A DNA stretch of 64,000 bases from Coptis chinensis. Lineage: Eukaryota; Streptophyta; Magnoliopsida; Ranunculales; Ranunculaceae. The DNA lies in contig CM027378.1 in the NCBI GenBank assembly GCA_015680905.1, positions 1,240,001 through 1,304,000 of the forward strand, read 5' to 3'. The first letter of the stretch is position 1. Each line of letters opens with the position of its first letter. A model generated the notes under the pieces. That model ran no database searches, was not told the origin of the DNA, and saw only the letters and a list, made by a program, of their open reading frames with translations. Made by a program: the position numbers and the translations under genes. Below, one piece after another: positions 54,465 to 64,000 of this stretch.

Positions 54465-56395
54465 TCTACAATTCAACCAGAATAATCTCTTCAAAGTGAA
54501 CCAACAGTGATACTAACAAAGTAATTACTAAATTCCATCAAATAGTATACATTTTTCATCCAACCACGATCCTAAAAAAGTAGAGACGGTCAAACCATAA
54601 ATTTAAGTTTGTCACAACAAATCAATAAACAATTCTTACAAATATGTTGTTCCACACTCACTTCTTGGCATTGTATTCACGACGTACTCTTCTAAGATCT
54701 GCGGTCTGAGGGAAAGACCCAATAGTGGTTGTTGGAAGGATGGGAAGGTTTAACTTCTTCTGTTGAGCATCCAACCTCACACTCACATTTGTAGCCCTAC
54801 GATGGTCAGAACCCTTAAAAGCAACAGCCTGCACAAGCATGAGAACAATAACAGGGTAAATACCAGGTTTATTTTCCGTACAATGATGATACCACGAGAC
54901 GTTTGACTAGCCCATGACATAAAGCGTAAGGCGTAAGCCTCAAGTGCATTACTTCTTTTTTCAATTCTCAAGACTTTCTATTATACGCATATAGAATTCT
55001 AAGTCTTACAAATTAAAAGTAACACAAAAAAACATAAATAAAGTGAAGTAAACTAAATAATAGAATATAACAGCACAATGAGCTCTTCTAATATGGTGTT
55101 AGGTGTTATAACCATTTCAATTATATATAACAAAGCCCAAACTAATTGAAAGATCACAAATGATATGAATCTTCATAGACAAATGGAAACAGTAAAAGCA
55201 AGTTAAGACAAACTGTAGAAAAGCCCCAATGAACATACCGCCTTGGCCTCCTTGTACTCGATTCTCTGCCTTGTGAGAAGCATAAGTGAACTTGGTGTCG
55301 GGTCCCAACTTCGGGGAACGATGAAATGGCTGCACCAATAACAAAGCATGTCAAATAACATTTACAAATGAAAGTAATGAAATAGGTGAAAAGAATCGGT
55401 ACTTACTAGTTGGTGTCAAACCACTTGGTCATTTCCATAGCAGGTATAGAGGCATTTCCTCTAGCCATGGAGAAGTAAGTGTCAAAGCCAATCTCACCAC
55501 CAGTCAATTGTACCGGAAGGAGCAGCTCCAAAGCAATGCTGTGTCGTGTCAAGTACACGGTCATAGTACGAGAAGGTGTTGTTGGGGATATACTTGATCC
55601 GGCCTTTGGACATCTGTTTCGGATGGACGATCGAAGATCAGCAGAAACCTTTTGTAAATCCTCGGCACTGCTCTTTCCATCCCAGAATGATTCCAAAGCA
55701 AACTTGAGCTCTCTCTTTGTCCCCATACGAGGGTATCCAATATGTGATGCCATTATACTGGTTCATCAAATAAAGCCCAAGAATAATCAGTATCTTTTCT
55801 TAAACAAATAACTCAATAATAAGATTTCAATAAGCCAGATCCAAATATCTCTTTTAAATAAATCGGATCCAAATAGTAGCTTTTTTACTAGATTCATGAA
55901 AACGGATCTAAATCAGATCTAAATGTACCAACTCAAATAAGTTATACTCACCAATAACAAGTATACTTTATAAACAGAAAATCTTTATTACAAATGCTAG
56001 CAGAAGAGATCTAATGGTTTCCTCCAAGAGAACGAGAAGAAGAAACGAGAAATATATCATAAAAGAAATATATCATAGAATTTGATCCTCTGTAGAAAAT
56101 ATATCATAACAGGTAGTTTTTCAATTAGTATTTGAAGAGATCTAAATTTGTTCTATTGCATTCTCTTGCATCCACAATTCAGATTGAAGTTAAACCTACA
56201 GTCAAATACAAGGGGCAGACAACACCCCACAAAAATAAATACACGTGGCATCACCAATCACAAGTATATCTACACTTAAAAACAGATTTGAGAACTACAA
56301 TTCAACAAGAACAATCTCTTCAAAGAGAACCAACAGTGGTGCTAACAAAGTAATTACTAAATTCCATCAAATAGCATACATTTTTCATCCAACCA
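54465..56395. repeat. ~100-bp direct repeat bracketing the MetE fragment
   Basis: CTACAATTCAAC ... CCAACAGTGRT ... AAAGTAATTACTAAATTCCA ... TTTTTCATCCAACCA occurs at 54465-54566 and again at 56295-56395 with ~10 differences. The methionine-synthase exons (54.66-55.75 kb) lie between the two copies. Confidence 0.8.
54658..55753 (-). pseudogene. METE: Captured methionine synthase (cobalamin-independent) fragment
   Basis: Minus strand, three exon-like pieces. (1) ATG at 55753: [33 protein letters not shown], then after frame breaks [20 protein letters not shown] and [10 protein letters not shown], the N-terminal domain. (2) 55331-55235: GPDTKFTYASHKA and EYKEAKA in adjacent frames. (3) 54822-54658: [38 protein letters not shown] and [11 protein letters not shown], the interdomain linker. 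The central N-domain and the catalytic C-terminal domain are absent. Intron-like gaps between pieces show capture at DNA level. Frameshifts make it a pseudogene. It belongs to the CACTA cargo. Confidence 0.85.
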
Positions 56396-56613
56396 AGAGA
56401 TCAAAACAAGATCATTAATTAAAAATTTAAAGTTTTAAAAGTTTCCAGCAAGTTTCTAATTTATTGCTAACTATATGAAATCTTTGCTTTATTTTCTCCA
56501 ATAGGTTGTCTATCATTGAATTCTACTAGTTTTCGTGGACCTAGGTAATTCAGACAAACACTTTAGCAAGCAATAAAAAACATTTGTAAGAGAATTAATG
56601 AGTAACAGTTTAC

Positions 56614-57062
56614 CTCGTTCTTAGGTCTCACTGCCTCTTTCATCTGGTGCCTCACTTTGGTCATGCCGAATGAATGATATAACGCCTTTAAGGTATGTAT
56701 GGGAGATGAAGTCGGTTCTTTCATCCAATTCTTGCTTGGAATTGTCGAAGACATTATCTACTTATATAGATTCAAAGAAAAAGAAGGAACAATATTAATA
56801 TGAAATTAGGTGGAATATACAAGTCAAAACCTTAAAGGTTTTAGCAAAATCAAAGATCCTACGAAATGCACAAATTAAAAACAAATAGTAAATAATAAAT
56901 TAACATTCATCCATTAAAACAGATGCTCACCCTATTGAGATCTGGAATACCTCCATCTCCTTGATCAGCTATGTTAAAGCTTCCAAGTAATACTCTATGA
57001 GCTATGTGGGTGCCTCCATTTTGGCCAGCACTTACAGCAGAATCACTTGCTGTGAATTCCAT
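56614..57062 (-). pseudogene. Second captured gene fragment, two in-phase exons, unrecognised
   Basis: Exon A 57062-56931 (44 codons, from ATG): MEFTASDSAVSAGQNGGTHI then AHRVLLGSFNIADQGDGG, ending at donor ATAGG|GTGAGC. Exon B 56757-56614 (48 codons) starts after acceptor AAGTAG and ends at donor ACGAG|GTAAAC. Both have phase-0 borders and no stop, so 92 codons are open across the intron. I do not recognise the protein; it may come from a host gene or from the CACTA's own minor gene. It lies upstream of the MetE ATG on the same strand, so a chimeric transcript is possible. Confidence 0.5.
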
Positions 57063-57099
57063 AGTGTCTTAAAGTTAGAAGTTGTAAAAGGTAAAGAAG

Positions 57100-60060
57100 C
57101 CTTTCAGTTGCCATAGTGTCTTAACCATTCAGTTGTTGGCCTTTCTTTTTAACTGAAAAATCTCATATATTGATATATTAAAGAAATGAAATTAATGCCA
57201 AGATGGCAGGCCAAGGCTGACCCCTACCCACCACAACCCCTCCGAAGCAAAGATACCATAATGAAAGGCACAATTGTTGACCACATATAACAAGTTAACA
57301 ACGGCACTTGTCTAGGGTTCAGTGTGATACCTGTTGCAACACAGGAGCTATAGGGACTTTTTTTTTCATAGGATAAGATTAAGACTGATTATATTGATCT
57401 AATCAAAAGTTGCTTCGGACCACACCCCAAGAAAAACAAAAATAAAGCGCCAGACAGAGATATGCCCATCCAAAGCAACTCTTTGCATCTTGAAAGTTGA
57501 AACACAATATGACGTAAAATTATTTTTATAATACCAAGTTTTGGAAAAAGAAATATACTAGGGGAAAGTTGTATCATGTATTTTGGGTGCACCCTTAAAC
57601 GGCTTAGAAAGTGAATTTCCTTATATAAGGGGCATAACATGTGAAAAGCAATTAGTGAAGGGCAAAGCAGAAAAAGAAGCTAAAAACAAAACAAACGTGT
57701 TGCAGATAGATGTAGCATACACATTGTAGAGAGAAAGCCATTATACGTTCTTAACCCAAATTTTGGAATAAATGTTTGGAAACACTATTTAGAATATTCA
57801 AAAAAGGATAACAATGAATACCAAACTTTAAAAAGGCAATCAGCCTACTTTGAAAACAAGTAGCAAAGGCACATGGATTATACATGGGGTGCCAAAATAT
57901 CTTAAATCTTGCTCTACGAATAAATTCAAAGGGACATGTATGGCCAACTGCTAGTACATACATATGAACTAGGTTCTGAATGGAAATCAAGATTTTGGAC
58001 ATGTTTGTTTCTGACTGGATCCCTAAATAGTACTAAAAATAACAATATTATTAATAGTAATAGTAATAGTAGTAAAAACTATTCAAGGGGAAAAAATTAT
58101 TAACTTTCTAATTGAAATTACAGATTCACAAAGAACATTTGTTCGAATTTGGATCAAGCAAACTAATAAGCTTTAACATAGAAAACCCGGATTATCGGTG
58201 AGCTCTCGATGATGGAGGAATGGGTTGTCTAACAACCAAATGCAGCGTGTGACCATCTTCCACATCTAGATAGAGTCAAGGACAAAACTCAAAATCCACG
58301 CAGTTAACTAAAATTTTAAACACATAATAACCTTAAAAGCTTACGATACATATAACTGCACTTCGAATCGTGATAAAAATGACTTCATGCCCATGCACCA
58401 ATAAATCAAACGGGAACAAAAAAGGCATCCGCTTAAATGGGTTAAAATTATGATTCTTAAAAGTACTCTGTTTGTGCCCAGATCATGAAAGTAATTCCAT
58501 TCACATTAAAATGTACTTTATCACATCTGATTAGAAAAATAATACGTAAGCACCAAATTAGACAGTAGATGGGTCTTAAATCCTATTTTCCACAATAAAC
58601 TGTGTCTGACACCTCTATCCATGTTGGATTATGACATACATATCATTGCCCATCCCCATAACATCTATATGCCTATGACACTAGGTTGGTCCCCTTACAC
58701 CACTTATCCGGTGATTTCCTTTCTGGAAAAAAAAGGCGGGGGCAAGAGGGGATGCAACCAACCCCACTCTACAACACCCTTAATCTTGGAGACCTCTTAC
58801 TGTGTCTCATTGTTTCCAATCAACTACAAGATCCTCTAATAAAAAAGTCCTCTACTCAACGCCATTCAATGTCCACCAGCAAGAAATGCTTTGAAAATAT
58901 CATTAATTGTGTTCGAGACATCCTTAAAATATTGCTCTATTAGTCTATTTCTATCAAGCCACCGGACCAGCACGTAGTATAAAAGCAAAATCTTCCAAAT
59001 ACCAATCTCATAATTTTAAGTTGCGACTTTGGCCCACCCTTACCAGAATAGGCCTACAAATCTTAATCTCAAATCAGAACATGTACACCAAAGGTCAAGC
59101 AGCTGAGTTGCTGAAAACAAAAAGCTCGAGCAACCAAACAAACCAAGAAAAGATGATAGATTCCTCGAGTCAGTACACAAAGAACATATTTGGTATCCTT
59201 ATTCGCCTCTCCCCTAAGATTCATAATCAACATTTTGCCTTGAAGGGAGTACCTTGAGCCATTGAGTCTACTCAGCCAGGGAAGTTGCTCTATACCAAGT
59301 TTTTTTGTGCATATACATATACAGTGGCCCTTCTGCGTTAAAGAAGAATGTGCTTAAAAAATGGACAAATGGAGAAAACAATGGTAGCAGAACTTCAAAA
59401 ACTTATTATCAAAACTGCAAAGAGAGCAGTTTCCTCAGAGCCTATAATGCACATCATATGATATAAAGCATAAAACTGAAACGAATTTGTAACAAATTTT
59501 ACCAAAAAACTAAAAAGTTGCTCGATGACCATTCTTCAAGAACCAACAATTTTTTTTAAAAAAAAAAAAATCAGCTTAGACTTCACATATGAATCGGAAT
59601 CAAAAGAATATATAATGCATATTCTCTAAAATACTGAATCTATAATGCCTTAATATTTGAACTTCCATCATCACCACAAACCAACAAAGATCACGCATAT
59701 CTAAGGATATAGTATGCTGAAAGAAACTGATTATCTTTCAAACACAAATCTAAATTTGTTTTCAAATCAAACAACTGATAACCATAAAAGATACTTCTTT
59801 GATCTGATAATTCGAAGTGTAACCAACCCTATAAGCTAAACACCCAATTTCAATAAATCGGTATATAAAGTTGTTACCTTGAGCAAATTGAACTCTTTTG
59901 AGAATCGAAAATCTTATGGATCTATTCAAAGCTTTGTGATTTCCATCGATCTAGATTTGAATAACCAATATTCTATCAGCATTCAAGCCTAATTCAATCA
60001 AATCTCACAATCTCCAGCAGGAAACTTGTAACACATGAGAAGAGAAAGAACAAAAGGAGG
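57100..60060. other. CACTA interior, non-coding
   Basis: No supported exon. T-run plus TTAAAG... at 57.15 kb and TTTTTTTTTCATAGGATAAG at 57.35 kb resemble 3' ends of plant non-LTR retroposons on the minus strand. The GC-poor remainder looks like a long first intron. On the minus strand, 60.06-60.11 kb reads GCTGCTGCTGCTAGGGTTTT, a 5'-UTR with a telo-box style AGGGTTTT. Confidence 0.45.
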
Positions 60061-60390
60061 GAGAGAGGACGACTAACCAAAATCAAAACCCTAGCAGCAG
60101 CAGCGGCGTCAGCGCAACAACTCATTTCTATTTTTCTTTTTGAGGGCATATGTTTCGTTTTTTATTCCAATGTGATTTTTATTTTGATTTTTAACTTTGT
60201 CACACATTCGTAAGCGTTACTAAATATCCAATAAATGTTACAAAATATAATAAGTATTTGGACTGATACTTACTAACGGTTAGAAACATTGCTAACGGAT
60301 AAAAAGTGTGACAAATTACCTAACGGATCAATATGTGTTACAAATAAAAAATCCCAAATGTTGCAAAATCACCCAAATGGTGTAGTGCCA

Positions 60391-61510
60391 GTGCATAATA
60401 TGGCTATATACAAGTGGCTGAAATCAGTGATAAAGGAATGTGAAGCTAATATCATAAATTTCATTTGGAGCGGAAACCCGGCAGAACGGAAATCTATCAC
60501 GGTATAATGGGAGAAAGCATGATATGCAAGCCTACAGAGGAAGGGGGACTGGGGTTAAGGAGACTGCAAGATATAAATCTCTCAATGCTTATGAAACAAG
60601 CGTGGAGTCTTCTAATAGAGGATTGTGATTGGGTGTCCTTCATGAAAGGTAAATATACCAATCGAACAGGGGGATGGTCAAATTACAAAACCTCCACTGT
60701 TTGGAATGGTATCAAATGGGCACTAAGTGAGATGAAACATCTTCATGGATGGACGGTGGGCAATGGCACCTCTATCAATCTCTGGAGAGAGAACTGGATG
60801 TTGAATAAACCGCTCTACGACTTCTTTCAGGAAGAGCGAAAAGAGATTGTCAAGTTTCAGTCAAAGCTCAGTGAGTGTATTCAGGGAGATAACTGGAATT
60901 TTTCGGTAAACATGACTCAACTGTTGCAGCAAATGGGCATAGAACTAGGCACTCTCTCGCAGCCAAATAGTGCAAGAGAGGATACAAGGGTATGGGTAGG
61001 TTCTTCTACTGGGAACTTCACAGTTTCGGAAGCTCATGACGCCATCAGAAAGAAATTAGCCAAACTAGCATGGTGTAAATTCATATGGGGCTCAAAAACT
61101 CTACCGAAAACACAAGGGATTGCATGGAAGCTGGCACACGGCGCAACCCGAACAGATGATCAACTCCAAAGGCGAAAAATGCAGCTGGCTTCTAGATGTT
61201 GCATCTGCCTCAATCAGCAAGAAACTCTGGAGCATATTCTCTTTCAATGTACTCTGGCCAAAACAGTATGGAACTATGCTCGAGACATTTTCAGCACTTG
61301 CAAGAACCCAGAATCATTTCAGGATGTGCAGCAGCAAGGTAAACACTACAGCTCCCTCATACTTGATATGTGTAAAGCTTGTTCTATTGCTACGATGGTG
61401 AGTTTTTGGAAGAACCGAAATAGAGTGCTTTACGACAATAAAGCCTCAAGCTTATCGCACATTTGCTCACCACAGATCTACAGGGCATATGGAGAACTTG
61501 GTTCATGATT
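60391..61510 (+). pseudogene. LINE ORF2: RT thumb and zf-RVT part
   Basis: 60391-60507 reads VHNMAIYKWLKSVIKECEAN then FIWSGNPAERKSITV, stop. The frame resumes at ~60465-61508: GGLGLRRLQDINLSMLMKQA, SVWNG-like, NGTSINLWRENW, then zf-RVT AWCKFIWGSKTLPKTQGIAW and CCICLNQQETLEHILFQC, with the Cys/His set C-C-x2-C...H...C. It is the C-terminal part of ORF2 resumed after the CACTA. One stop and one frame step separate it from the RNase H part. Confidence 0.85.
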
Positions 61511-62080
61511 TAAAGATTCTTAGAGTCTTCAACCTTCAACACAAGCTGAGAAGAGCACCGAAAATCATTGAATGTTTCTGGACTCTTCCTCCACCTGGAA
61601 TATTAAAGGTAAATACTGATGGGTGCTCGAGAGGGAATCCTGGGAGATCAGGTTGGGGAATGGTTATGCAAAACTATAAGCGTGAATTCTTAGGTCTCTG
61701 TGGGGGAGGTCCGGGGGTCAATACTAACTACATGGCTTAAACGATTAATGCTATTGTGGAAGCCGCATACCGTATATTTGGACTTGGGATGGAAATATAT
61801 ATGGGTGGAAAGTGACTCGAAATCTGTAGTCCAAGCTTTTCAGGAGAATAAAATACATTGGAGAGTCCGAGAAAGGTGGCAAACTATGATGGAGCAGGCA
61901 GCATGGATCAATGTCACAGCCACTTAGAGAGAGACTAACCTTGGAGCTGATAGCTGCTCTAAACATGGGGCTAACTTGGCTCAAGGTGAAAGAAAATGGT
62001 GGGATAGTAGACCTGCACTCTTCATGAAGAATCTAGAAAATCACTACACCACTTATTTTCGTTTTGTCCACTAGATCATT
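61489..62080 (+). pseudogene. LINE RNase H domain
   Basis: Frame 61489-61740: PPGILKVNTDGCSRGNPGRS (catalytic D) and FLGLCGGGPGVNTNYMA, then a stop where the catalytic E region should be. The neighbouring frames give YIWVESDSKSVVQAF (catalytic D) and RETNLGADSCSKHGANLA with the terminal D. Plant L1 elements often carry this RVT_3-type RNase H. The stop at 61738 kills it. Confidence 0.85.
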
Positions 62081-62198
62081 GATGTTTTAGTAAAGGTACA
62101 CATATGATGTAACCTTCATTAAGCAGTTCTTAATATGTAACTTCCACTTTTGTAACCCTTATTCTTTATTAATCGATTACCTTTAGCAAAAAAAAAAG

Positions 62199-62295
62199 AG
62201 AATTAGTGAGAAAGAGAGAGACTTGTAAGTTTGAGATATTTTATGTTCATACAAATTATTGTGCTAAATATCCGCTTTAAGAGGCTCAAAAGCAT
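62199..62295 (+). repeat. LINE target duplication and right copy of the 38-bp repeat
   Basis: GAGAATTAGTGAG directly follows the LINE poly(A). 62258-62295 repeats ATTGTGCTAAATATCC(G)CTT...AGCAT from 49271. Confidence 0.8.
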
Positions 62296-62299
62296 AATA

Positions 62300-63015
62300 T
62301 TAAAGACAATTGACTATGCATTTTTTTTTTAACTCTTAAATAACAATCAGTAATTTAGTCAATGTGAATATTATATTTGACATAAATCTTAAACCCGTAA
62401 TTACCACCGTTGTTGTTGTTGTTGTTTTTTTTTTTTTTTTTGTTTTGTTTTTTTTTTATAACATGAAAACTATAATATTTATGTTGGTTTCTTACCCTGC
62501 ATATGTGCACACATCTTCCTATTGCAGAAGAATTCCGTAAATTATTTAATAATTTAATTCATTTTCTTACTAAGTACATTTTTATCATATAATGTTTTCG
62601 CATGTATAATTTGTACAGGCGGCGGTTTTATTAACCGATGATTCAATGTATGAACTTCTTTTCTATCCTTCTCCAAACCAAGAGCTAGATGAGGAATGCG
62701 TATTTACATTTGATAATTAGAATATAAGTCGTCCTTTTAAGACTGCATGTAGCCTCAGACGTACATACGACACCCATGCATGATATAACCTGAGTTATTT
62801 ATAATAATAGTCCCTTTTTTAGCTCTATTAGATTGTCCACGCCAGCTTCTTTACTCACGACAATATAGGGAAAAAAAGCACATAATTTTGACAAATATTT
62901 GACGAATATTTAGAAATCTCCTTTATTTACTAAATAAAATCTTAGAATCCATATAATTTAACTTACTAAATAAAGGGTAGTATTAAAGTTCTTCTACATT
63001 CAATCAATTTTCTTA
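62300..63015. other. AT-rich intergenic DNA
   Basis: Contains a GTTGTTGTTG microsatellite and a long T run at 62.41-62.46 kb. No coding frame or terminal repeats. Confidence 0.6.
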
Positions 63016-63020
63016 ATTAG

Positions 63021-63420
63021 TGGCCGTTTGGCAACTATTATTGTAAGAACTAATTTTATTCTTAAAATCAATTTTCACATAAATGATTTTGAATTAAACC
63101 TTTATGGAAGAAATGATACCAAACAACCAAATACAAAAAAAAAAAATTATGATTTAATGACTGGAACAAATATAGAAAGAGAAAATTACTAAAAAAGGAA
63201 AAAAAAAAATGAAAATAAGGTAACTCATTTGAAGAGGAAAGCTCCACAATTTATGTTTCTTTTTTTTTTTTTTTTTTTATTATTATCTCATTTTGAGAAT
63301 GAGATGATGGTTTTAAAAATTCTCTACCAAACACATGTTTTTATACTAAAAAACAATTATGATAACTATAATAGATTATTTGTCATATAATCCATTATCA
63401 TAATGGTTTCCAAACGCCCC
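63021..63420. mobile_element. MITE-like TIR element, 400 bp
   Basis: Left end TGGCCGTTTGGCAACTATTA and right end TAATGGTTTCCAAACGCCCC are imperfect inverted repeats (shared GGCGTTTGG-AAC-ATTAT). Both are flanked by TTAG (63017-63020; 63421-63424). The interior is AT-rich with an A run, a T run and no ORF. Typical of hAT- or Harbinger-like MITEs; superfamily not decided. Confidence 0.65.
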
Positions 63421-63424
63421 TTAG

Positions 63425-64000
63425 TCAATCAATTAAGCTTGAAGAACAGGTATTTTTTTCCCCCAAATTTGCAACCTACTCATATACATATACTAAAAGT
63501 CTCTTCAAGTTCAATAATGTTTGGGTGTCGATCAATCTATTTGTACATCACTAAAGAAGCAGATCGATCAGAACCCAATATCAATATGGATGATTAGTTT
63601 AGTAAAGGGTCGAACTTTCGATCGAGGTAGAGGTAACATATAGTCGAAACTACTCCTGCATGAGGACTGTTTCTTCACATTTATGCAGCTTCATGTCAGT
63701 CATTTGTGTTTTATTACTTGAACACTGTCGTCAGCAAATTGGTAAATCAGGGGAGACGGAATCCCCGATTTTTTTAGTCCCATAACCTAGCCAACTTTTC
63801 GATGAATGATCGCTACTCCCTTGGACTCCGGCCACCATCCAGAACGTGAAGCTAGCTAGCTAGCAGCTAGGTAGCTTTAACTAAAAGACGATGGGGAAGC
63901 TCAAAAAATGAGAAAGTGTAAAGCTTCTATTCCTTCTCTTTGAGGCGATCTGATCATGTTATTCACATGTGCACTGATATATTCACTCCCATGAAAAAAA
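63425..64000. other. No recognisable feature
   Basis: Unremarkable sequence; one 64-codon frame at 63403-63597 starts in the MITE end and has no domain. A short AGCTAGCTAGCTAGCAGCTAG repeat lies near 63850. Confidence 0.5.

Larger units (their letters stand above)
54067..60387. mobile_element. Non-autonomous CACTA (En/Spm) transposon with gene fragments
   Basis: The element starts CACTACACCA and ends TGGTGTAGTG, a perfect 10-bp TIR, and is flanked by a 3-bp CCA duplication, the CACTA hallmark. Subterminal regions (54.09-54.43 and 60.18-60.33 kb) are dense in GTAACGG / CCGTTAC / AACGGAT words, direct and inverted, typical of transposase-binding repeats. No TNP2-like transposase frame is visible over 6321 bp. 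The interior holds methionine-synthase exons and another gene fragment, both minus strand. Its near-perfect ends and clean TSD indicate recent insertion. Confidence 0.95.
49595..62198 (+). mobile_element. L1-type LINE, interrupted by a CACTA element
   Basis: ORF1 (DUF4283, zinc knuckle) and ORF2 (endonuclease, RT, zf-RVT, RNase H) are in order and end in poly(A) (AGCAAAAAAAAAA, ~62187-62197). GAGAATTAGTGAG occurs before the start (49568-49593, twice) and right after the poly(A) (62199), a probable target duplication. The start may lie up to ~49640. A 6.3-kb CACTA element splits ORF2. The LINE itself is ~6.3 kb, full-length in layout but with frameshifts and stops. Confidence 0.85.

Noticed and set aside
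1-64000. CRISPR array, prokaryotic genes, tRNA or rRNA genes
   Set aside because: The tandem repeats (55-bp, 75-bp, palindromic) lack unique equal-length spacers, coding is plant transposon type, and no cloverleaf or rRNA core was recognised by eye.

Overview
The window looks like a repeat-dense stretch of a flowering-plant nuclear genome, probably a eudicot. The reasons are AT-rich spacers, intron-split plant gene fragments, and plant-type transposons of nearly every order: Athila-like Ty3/gypsy, LTR elements with initiator-Met primer sites, an L1 LINE with a DUF4283 ORF1, CACTA, Helitrons, MITE-like TIR elements and plant mobile domain (PMD) / Ulp1 genes. I see no gene that is clearly intact and of host type, and no rRNA, tRNA or CRISPR. 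No species can be named from the sequence.

Layout. 0.4-0.7 kb holds an array of a short palindromic minisatellite (core ATGAACA...TGTTCAT). 1.3-2.8 kb is an internally deleted LINE. 3.7-4.4 kb is an LTR with an adjacent tRNA-iMet primer site. 4.5-5.5 kb is a cluster of CT-rich ~190-bp repeats, and 6.6-6.9 kb is a perfect-looking hairpin. 7.0-12.0 kb is a decayed plus-strand PMD plus Ulp1 gene. 13.5-14.7 kb is a ~1-kb foldback structure flanked by direct repeats. 15.7-19.3 kb is a minus-strand PMD relative ending in a MuDR-N/PB1-like exon. 20.0-23.0 kb is a plus-strand DUF1985-like gene with a 25-residue coiled-coil repeat. The same palindromic minisatellite recurs in or beside the last two genes.

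23.0-31 kb is a broken Athila-like gypsy element on the minus strand. 31.3-32.4 kb is the 5' end of another LTR element. 34.5-39.1 kb is a Helitron (A|TC...CTAG|T) filled with a ~55-bp minisatellite. 39.45-39.71 kb is a 262-bp Helitron, and 39.73-40.62 kb is a TIR element carrying a retroelement coding fragment. 41.8-42.5 kb holds MATH-domain pseudogene pieces. 45.9-49.25 kb is a second satellite-filled Helitron in the opposite orientation.

49.6-62.2 kb is an L1 LINE split by a 6.3-kb CACTA element (54067-60387, 3-bp target duplication CCA). The CACTA carries host gene fragments: cobalamin-independent methionine synthase and a second, unrecognised two-exon piece. A MITE-like TIR element lies at 63.0-63.4 kb.

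The organising theme is nested insertion and gene capture. The strongest claims are the CACTA-in-LINE nesting, the Helitron ends with their shared satellite, the two PMD-family genes, and the palindromic repeat confined to the first 23 kb.
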